From Roseateles sp. (GTDB taxonomy: Bacteria > Pseudomonadota > Gammaproteobacteria > Burkholderiales > Burkholderiaceae): 45,979 nucleotides of DNA. Both the position numbers and the translations under genes were made by a program. This document shows positions 41,529-45,979 of the stretch, in pieces. How positions within the stretch are numbered: the first letter of the stretch is position 1; every line of letters begins with the position of its first letter. Below the pieces are notes generated by a model. It was given only the letters and a program-made list of their open reading frames with translations. It did not search any database and was not told the origin of the DNA. The stretch lies in the NCBI GenBank assembly GCA_019232985.1, contig JAFAMW010000029.1, positions 1 to 45,979 of the forward strand, written 5' to 3'.

Positions 41529-43541
41529 ATGACCGCTCGACTCACCACGCTCGCGCTCGCGCTGTTGGCGGCCTCCGCCGCTTCGGCCGCACCGGCTGCG
41601 TTCCAGCTCGCCGACCTCCAGAAGATCGTGCATCTGAGCGAGGCGCGCATCTCGCCCGACGGCAAGCAGGTCGCGCTGATCGTCGCGACGCCCGACTGGA
41701 AGACCGACAAGCCCAGGCTCGAGCTCGACCTCGTCGACGTCGCGAGCGGCGCGCGCCGCGTGCTCACGCAGGGTCGTGAGGGCCTTGCGTCGCCGCGCTG
41801 GTCGCCCGACGGCAGCCGGCTCGCCTTCCTCGCCGAGTTCAAGCTGCCGGCGGCGGACGCCGGCGACGACCCCGCCGACGAGGCCACCGCCCAGGTCTTC
41901 GTGCTCGCGATGAACGGCGGCGACGCGCAGCGCGTGACCGCCGCGCCGCGGGGCGTCGACGCGTTCGCGTGGAGCCCCGACGGCGCGCAGTTCGCGTACA
42001 CGACGCCCGACGCGGCACCGAACGCGAAGGCAATCAAAGCGTACGACGACGCGATCGAGGTCACCGACAACCATTTCCTCACGCGCGTCGCGCTGACGCC
42101 CTCGCATCTGTGGGTCGTCGCGAGCACGGGCGGCGCGGCGCGGCGCCTGACCGAAGGGGCCTACAGCCTGCAGACCGACCAGCAGGATGCGCCGAGCGCG
42201 CCGGTCTGGCGCGCCGACGGCCGGGCGATCGCGTTCACGCGGTACCCGGGGCCTTATTGGGGCGCATCGTTCAAGTCGGTGCTCGAGACGATCGCACTCG
42301 ACGGCGCGGCCGAACCTGTCGAGCTCGCCCCAGCCCAGGGCGCCGCCCAGGCGCTCTACGCGCCCGGCGGCGTGGCGCTTGCCTACCAGCGCCCGCGCGG
42401 CGGCGACCAGAACAACGGCGCCGCCGTCTACGTCGTCGCGAACGGCACGACGCGCGACGCGACGGCTGCGCTCGCGCGCAACGTCGAGGGCTATGCCTGG
42501 CTCGACGCGCAGACCCTGCTGCTCGCGAGCGCCGAAGGCACGCATGGCGCGCTGTGGGCGCAGCCGCTCGGCGGCGCCGCGCGCCGGATCGAGCTCGGCG
42601 CGGTCGAGGCGAGCGCCGACCTCAGCGTGTCGAACGGCGGCGCGATCGCCTTCGTCGGCAAGACGCCGACGCACCCGGCCGAGCTCTACGTGCTCGACCG
42701 AGTTACGGCCGCGCCGCGCCAGCTCACCCATCTGAACGCTTTCGCCGAGGCGCTCGCGCTCGGCGCGAGCGAGACCGTCGAATGGCAGGGCCCGGGCGGC
42801 TTCCACGAAGACGGCGTGCTGACCTATCCGGTCGGCTACGAGAAGGGCCGCAAGTACCCGCTCGTGCTCGAGCTGCACGGCGGCCCCGAGGCGGCCTCGC
42901 TGATCGGCTTCGCGCCGTTGACGCAGCTGCTCGCGGCGGCCGGATTCCTCGTGTTCGAGCCGAACTACCGCGGCAGCACCGACCTCGGCGACGCGTACCA
43001 GCACGCGATTTTCCGCGACACCGGCGACGGCCCGGGCAAGGACGTGATGGCGGGCCTTGCCGCGGTCGAGAAGCTCGGCATCGTCGACACCCAGCGCGTC
43101 GGCGTCAGCGGCTGGTCCTACGGCGGCTATATGACGGCCTGGCTCAGCGGCCATTACCCGGACACCTGGAAGGCGGCGGTCGCCGGCGCGGCGCTGACCG
43201 ACTGGGTGATGGACTACACGCTCGCCTACTACCAGCAGGGCGACACCTACTTCTTCGGCAACTCGCCCTGGTCGGCCGAGGGCCACGAGATCTGGCGCGC
43301 GCAGTCGCCGATCGCGAGCGCGGCGAAGGTCAAGGCGCCAACGCTGATCCTCGGCGACGTCGGCGATCCGAACGTGCCCCTCGTCAACAGCTACGAGTGG
43401 TACCACGCGCTGCGCGACGCGGGCGTCGAGGTGAGGTTCTTCGCCTACCCGGTCGATACGCATTTCCCCGCCGACGTCGTGCGCCAGACCGACGTGTTCC
43501 GGCGCTGGGTCGGCTGGATGAGCGATCACCTGAAGCGATGA
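41529..43541 (+). CDS. Secreted S9 family prolyl oligopeptidase-like peptidase
   Basis: A 670-residue serine peptidase with a signal peptide ([23 protein letters not shown]). Residues 25-400 form the beta-propeller (ISPDGKQVALIV, SPRWSPDGSRLAFL, FAWSPDGAQFAY repeats) and 410-670 the alpha/beta hydrolase. The triad is Ser530 in GWSYGGYM, Asp613 in GDPNVP and His645 in DTHFP. It resembles acylaminoacyl- or dipeptidyl-peptidases of the S9C type and likely trims oligopeptides in the periplasm. A TATTCT -10 at 41495-41500 may be its promoter. Confidence 0.94.
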   Translation: MTARLTTLALALLAASAASAAPAAFQLADLQKIVHLSEARISPDGKQVALIVATPDWKTDKPRLELDLVDVASGARRVLTQGREGLASPRWSPDGSRLAFLAEFKLPAADAGDDPADEATAQVFVLAMNGGDAQRVTAAPRGVDAFAWSPDGAQFAYTTPDAAPNAKAIKAYDDAIEVTDNHFLTRVALTPSHLWVVASTGGAARRLTEGAYSLQTDQQDAPSAPVWRADGRAIAFTRYPGPYWGASFKSVLETIALDGAAEPVELAPAQGAAQALYAPGGVALAYQRPRGGDQNNGAAVYVVANGTTRDATAALARNVEGYAWLDAQTLLLASAEGTHGALWAQPLGGAARRIELGAVEASADLSVSNGGAIAFVGKTPTHPAELYVLDRVTAAPRQLTHLNAFAEALALGASETVEWQGPGGFHEDGVLTYPVGYEKGRKYPLVLELHGGPEAASLIGFAPLTQLLAAAGFLVFEPNYRGSTDLGDAYQHAIFRDTGDGPGKDVMAGLAAVEKLGIVDTQRVGVSGWSYGGYMTAWLSGHYPDTWKAAVAGAALTDWVMDYTLAYYQQGDTYFFGNSPWSAEGHEIWRAQSPIASAAKVKAPTLILGDVGDPNVPLVNSYEWYHALRDAGVEVRFFAYPVDTHFPADVVRQTDVFRRWVGWMSDHLKR

Positions 43542-43595
43542 GCGCGCCGCTTTAGGGCAAATCCGCTGGAGCGCCGTCGCGGCTGCGGCGACCAT

Positions 43596-43623
43596 GGCGA
43601 CGCACCGATGTCGGTGCGTCGCC
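43596..43623. promoter_or_regulatory. Perfect 13-bp stem hairpin before the acyl-CoA ligase gene
   Basis: GGCGACGCACCGA (43596-43608) pairs perfectly with TCGGTGCGTCGCC (43611-43623), separated by two bases. The GGAGG Shine-Dalgarno of the ligase begins at 43626, three bases later. No T-run follows. It could end the S9 transcript or control initiation of the ligase. Confidence 0.6.
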
Positions 43624-43638
43624 CCGGAGGCTGCCGTC

Positions 43639-45339
43639 TTGACGCTCGACCCATCCACCGACGACCTGCCGCGCCCCTGGCTCCAGCATTACCCGGCCGG
43701 GGTGGCCGCGCAGATCGACACGCACAGCCGCCAGAGCCTCGTCGACGTGCTCGAGGACGCCTACGCGAAGTACGCGGCGCGCGACGCCGCGTGCTGCATG
43801 GGCAAGCGGCTCACGTACGCAGAGGTCGACGAGATGTCGCAGGCGCTCGCGGGCTGGCTGCAGTCGACCGGGCTCGGGCGCGGCGCGCGCGTCGCGATCA
43901 TGATGCCCAACGTGCTGCAATACATGGTCGCGATCGCGGCCGTGCTGCGCGCGGGCTATGTCGTCGTCAACGTGAACCCGCTGTACACGCCGCGCGAGCT
44001 CCAGCACCAGCTCAAGGACTCGGGCGCCGAGGCGATCATCGTGCTCGAGAACTTCGCGCACACGCTGGCCCAGGTCGTCGCGGCGACGCGCGTGCGCCAC
44101 GTCGTCGTCGCGGCGATGGGCGACCTGCTCGGCGGCGCGAAGGGCGCGTTCGTGAATCTCGCCGTGCGGCGCCTCAAGAAAATGGTGCCGGCCTGGACCC
44201 TGCCAGCGACGCTGGACTCGGTCGGATTCAAGGCGGCCGTCGCGGCCGGCCGGCGCGCGGGCTTCAAGCGCGTCGCGGTCGGCGCCGACGACATCGCGTT
44301 CCTGCAGTACACGGGCGGCACGACCGGCGTGTCCAAGGGCGCGACGCTGCTGCACCGCAACGTCGTCGCGAACCTCCTGCAGGCCGACGCCTGGTACGAA
44401 CCGGTCATGGGCGCGTATCGCGACAAGGCGCTGCTCAACGTCTGCGCGCTGCCGCTGTATCACATCTACGCGCTGACGGCCTGCTACCTGCTGGGCGCGC
44501 GCCAGGGCATGTGCAATCTGCTGATCCCGAACCCGCGCGACATCCCGGGCTTCATCAAGACGCTCGCGCGGCACAAGGTCCATATCTTCCCGGCCGTGAA
44601 CACCTTGTTCAACGTGCTCGCGAACCACCCGGACTTCGCGAAGCTCGACTTCTCGGAGCTGCTATTGAGCGCCGGCGGCGGCATGGCCGTCCAGCAGGCG
44701 ACGGCCGAGCGCTGGCGCGAGCTGACGGGCTCGCCGATCATCGAGGGCTACGGCCTGTCGGAGACCTCGCCGATCGCGACCGTGAACCGGCTCGACCTCG
44801 AGCGCTTCGCCGGCAGCATCGGCATGCCCGTGCCGTCGACCGACATCGCGATCCGCGACGACGCCGGGCGCAACCTGCCGGTCGGCGAGCGCGGCGAGAT
44901 CTGCATCCGCGGCCCGCAGGTGATGGCCGGCTACTGGAACCAGCCCGAAGAGACGGCCAAGGTCATGACGGCCGACGGCTTTTTCCGCTCGGGCGACATC
45001 GGCGTGCTCGACGAGCTCGGCCAGTGCTATGTCGTCGACCGCAAGAAGGACATGATCCTGGTCTCGGGCTTCAACGTCTATCCGACCGAGATCGAGCAGG
45101 TCGTGAACCTGCACCCAGGGGTGCTCGAGTGCGCGGCGGTCGGCCTTGCCGACGAACGCACGGGCGAGGCCGTGAAGCTGTTCGTGGCCCGGCGCGATCC
45201 GGCGCTGACCGAAGAGCAGCTGCTCGGCTATTGCCGCGAACAGCTGACGGCCTACAAATGCCCGAAGGTGATCGAGTTCCGCTCGGAACTGCCCAAGAGC
45301 AATGTGGGCAAGATTCTGAGGCGCGAATTGCGCAGTTAA
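43639..45339 (+). CDS. fadD: Long-chain acyl-CoA synthetase (FadD type)
   Basis: A 566-residue AMP-forming ligase that activates fatty acids to acyl-CoA at the inner membrane. It opens with the FadD-like PRPWLQHYPAGVAAQIDTHSRQSLVDVLEDAYAKYAARDAACCMGKRLTY. The AMP-binding motif is YTGGTTGVSKGA, then GYGLSETSP, GWRSGDIG-like FFRSGDIGVLDELG and the catalytic lysine in PKSNVGKILRRELR. I chose the TTG at 43639, nine bases after GGAGG, because the family N-terminus begins near there; the upstream ATG at 43594 would put the 13-bp hairpin inside the coding sequence. It converges on the rRNA operon. Confidence 0.93.
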   Translation: MTLDPSTDDLPRPWLQHYPAGVAAQIDTHSRQSLVDVLEDAYAKYAARDAACCMGKRLTYAEVDEMSQALAGWLQSTGLGRGARVAIMMPNVLQYMVAIAAVLRAGYVVVNVNPLYTPRELQHQLKDSGAEAIIVLENFAHTLAQVVAATRVRHVVVAAMGDLLGGAKGAFVNLAVRRLKKMVPAWTLPATLDSVGFKAAVAAGRRAGFKRVAVGADDIAFLQYTGGTTGVSKGATLLHRNVVANLLQADAWYEPVMGAYRDKALLNVCALPLYHIYALTACYLLGARQGMCNLLIPNPRDIPGFIKTLARHKVHIFPAVNTLFNVLANHPDFAKLDFSELLLSAGGGMAVQQATAERWRELTGSPIIEGYGLSETSPIATVNRLDLERFAGSIGMPVPSTDIAIRDDAGRNLPVGERGEICIRGPQVMAGYWNQPEETAKVMTADGFFRSGDIGVLDELGQCYVVDRKKDMILVSGFNVYPTEIEQVVNLHPGVLECAAVGLADERTGEAVKLFVARRDPALTEEQLLGYCREQLTAYKCPKVIEFRSELPKSNVGKILRRELRS

Positions 45340-45397
45340 GCCCAAGGATTGACTGCGGAGAACGCGCAGTAGCACGGGCATTTGTATTTCGGAGCCC

Positions 45398-45436
45398 CCA
45401 AAAGAAAACCCCACCTCCTGGTCGGGAGGTGGGGTT
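45398..45436 (-). terminator. Rho-independent terminator of the rRNA operon
   Basis: On the minus strand AACCCCACCTCC (45436-45425 complement) and GGAGGTGGGGTT (45418-45407) form a 12-bp stem with a six-base loop, followed by TTCTTTT. It lies 14 bases past the 5S 3' end. It could also stop read-through from the fadD side, although that strand lacks the T-run. Confidence 0.9.
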
Positions 45437-45449
45437 AGCGGAGTAAATA

Positions 45450-45563
45450 GCCTGACGATGACCTACTTTCACACGGGAATCCGCACTATCATCGGCGCTG
45501 AATCGTTTCACTGTCCTGTTCGGGATGGGAAGGAGTGGGGCCGAATCGCTATGGTCATCAGGC
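45450..45563 (-). rRNA. rrf: 5S ribosomal RNA
   Basis: The minus strand begins GCCTGATGACCATAGCGA (45563 downwards), includes CCGAACAGGACAGTGAAAC-like loop sequences and ends GTCATCGTCAGGC, which pairs with the 5' end as helix I. At about 114 nt it is a normal betaproteobacterial 5S. Limits may be off by a base or two. Confidence 0.95.
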
Positions 45564-45800
45564 TTGACGGGTTGGCGTCCTGCGGCAGGGGCAAGACACC
45601 CAATTTGTAGAGTTGCGCATTATACAAGCGAAGAACGAGGTTCTTGGCTTGCGCGCTTCGAATCAGCTTGGATTTGATTGCGTCTTCACTGGTCTTCAGG
45701 GAAGAACGGCATAACTTGTGTGTTGACTCTTTGCAGTCCTTGATCGCGGCTGGCTGGCTTGCTTGAACAAGCGCGCCTCGCCCACACAATCAAAGTTATA
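45564..45800 (-). other. 23S-5S internal transcribed spacer
   Basis: A 237-base spacer with no tRNA gene. It is less GC-rich than the rest of the window. CAAGC-G-AAGAAC-GAG-GTTCTT-G-GCTTG at 45625-45651 makes a long stem with one mismatch, and GCTTG-AA-CAAGC lies at 45761-45772. Both could be RNase processing structures in the precursor. Confidence 0.85.
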
Positions 45801-45979
45801 GGGTCAAGCCTCACGGGCAATTAGTACTGGTCAGCTTAACGCATTACTGCGCTTCCACACCCAGCCTATCAACGTCCTGGTCTCGAACGACTCTTCAGGG
45901 GGCTCAAGGCCCCGGCAAGACTCATCTTGAGACGAGTTTCCCGCTTAGATGCTTTCAGCGGTTATCTCTTCCGCACTTA
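45801..45979 (-). rRNA. rrl: 23S ribosomal RNA, 3' end (partial)
   Basis: The minus strand matches the conserved end of 23S rRNA: GTACTAATTGCCCGTGAGG followed by CTTGACCC at the 3' terminus, with GGTTGATAGGCTGGGTGTGGAAG-like bases upstream (in complement around 45855-45880). The gene continues beyond the right edge. The precise 3' end is set by analogy and may shift by a few bases. Confidence 0.95.

Noticed and set aside
43594..43638. ATG at 43594 as the start of fadD
   Set aside because: It has no Shine-Dalgarno and would place a perfect 13-bp hairpin in the coding region; the TTG at 43639 has GGAGG at good spacing and fits the family N-terminus.
45508..45789. Minus-strand 93-residue open frame at the right end
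   Set aside because: It lies across the 5S gene and the 23S-5S spacer; ribosomal RNA sequence explains it.
1..45979. CRISPR arrays, insertion sequences, prophage or tRNA genes
   Set aside because: I saw no regularly spaced repeats, transposase or integrase motifs, target-site duplications or tRNA cloverleaf sequences. The XRE-like gene at 38487 alone is not enough to call a prophage remnant.

Overview
The window is very GC-rich (nearly every third codon position is G or C) and looks like a chromosomal segment of a betaproteobacterium, most probably order Burkholderiales. The basis is family knowledge: a one-cysteine DksA of the YCDETGEP type, a fused isobutyryl-CoA mutase IcmF, the run lnt / glyQ / glyS / gmhB / plsC / ygjP, and a cobW - dksA - hslVU neighbourhood. 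I cannot name the genus. Nothing looks like a prophage, insertion sequence, plasmid or CRISPR array.

Layout. (1) 1-3.2 kb: tail of an unknown gene, then a redox-stress group (pirin, azoreductase) read divergently from a LysR regulator. (2) 2.7-4.3 kb: a MerR-family regulator of the LiuR kind, divergent from a metallo-beta-lactamase-fold hydrolase. (3) 4.5-12.4 kb, all on the minus strand: corC - lnt - small basic protein - glyQ - glyS - gmhB - plsC - ygjP, a tightly spaced envelope and translation housekeeping run. (4) 12.5-18.3 kb, plus strand: a COG0523 metallochaperone, dksA, a STAS-like protein, hslV and hslU, ending at a strong hairpin shared with convergent coaX. (5) 19.3-25.7 kb: two closely related chemoreceptors, a TIR-TolB-TPR protein and an MFS permease, packed as one transcription unit. 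(6) 25.8-30.1 kb: icmF, a rhodanese and a YdeI/DUF1801 protein. (7) 30.1-36.2 kb: two membrane GGDEF proteins, DUF72, CreA, a GNAT and a secreted M28 peptidase. (8) 36.3-39.9 kb: an EF-G-like factor, an XRE-like regulator and two small genes, with conspicuous palindromes between them. (9) 40.0-45.3 kb: HDOD protein, TPMT-like methyltransferase, secreted S9 peptidase and FadD-type acyl-CoA ligase. (10) 45.4 kb to the end: a ribosomal RNA operon on the minus strand (terminator, 5S, spacer, 3' end of 23S).

Three signals stand out. First, a perfect 24-bp palindrome with a TTGACGTTTACG half lies upstream of icmF, and a 19/24 match lies between the MerR regulator and the hydrolase 22.5 kb away. This suggests a local regulon for branched-chain acyl-CoA metabolism. 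Second, a TIR domain keeping the candidate catalytic glutamate is fused to a TolB-like domain and TPRs, directly behind two chemoreceptors. Third, a small XRE-like regulator is flanked by repeated TTTATCA motifs and a 40-bp imperfect palindrome over a promoter-like sequence. The gmhB product also lacks two aspartates normally needed for HAD phosphatase activity.
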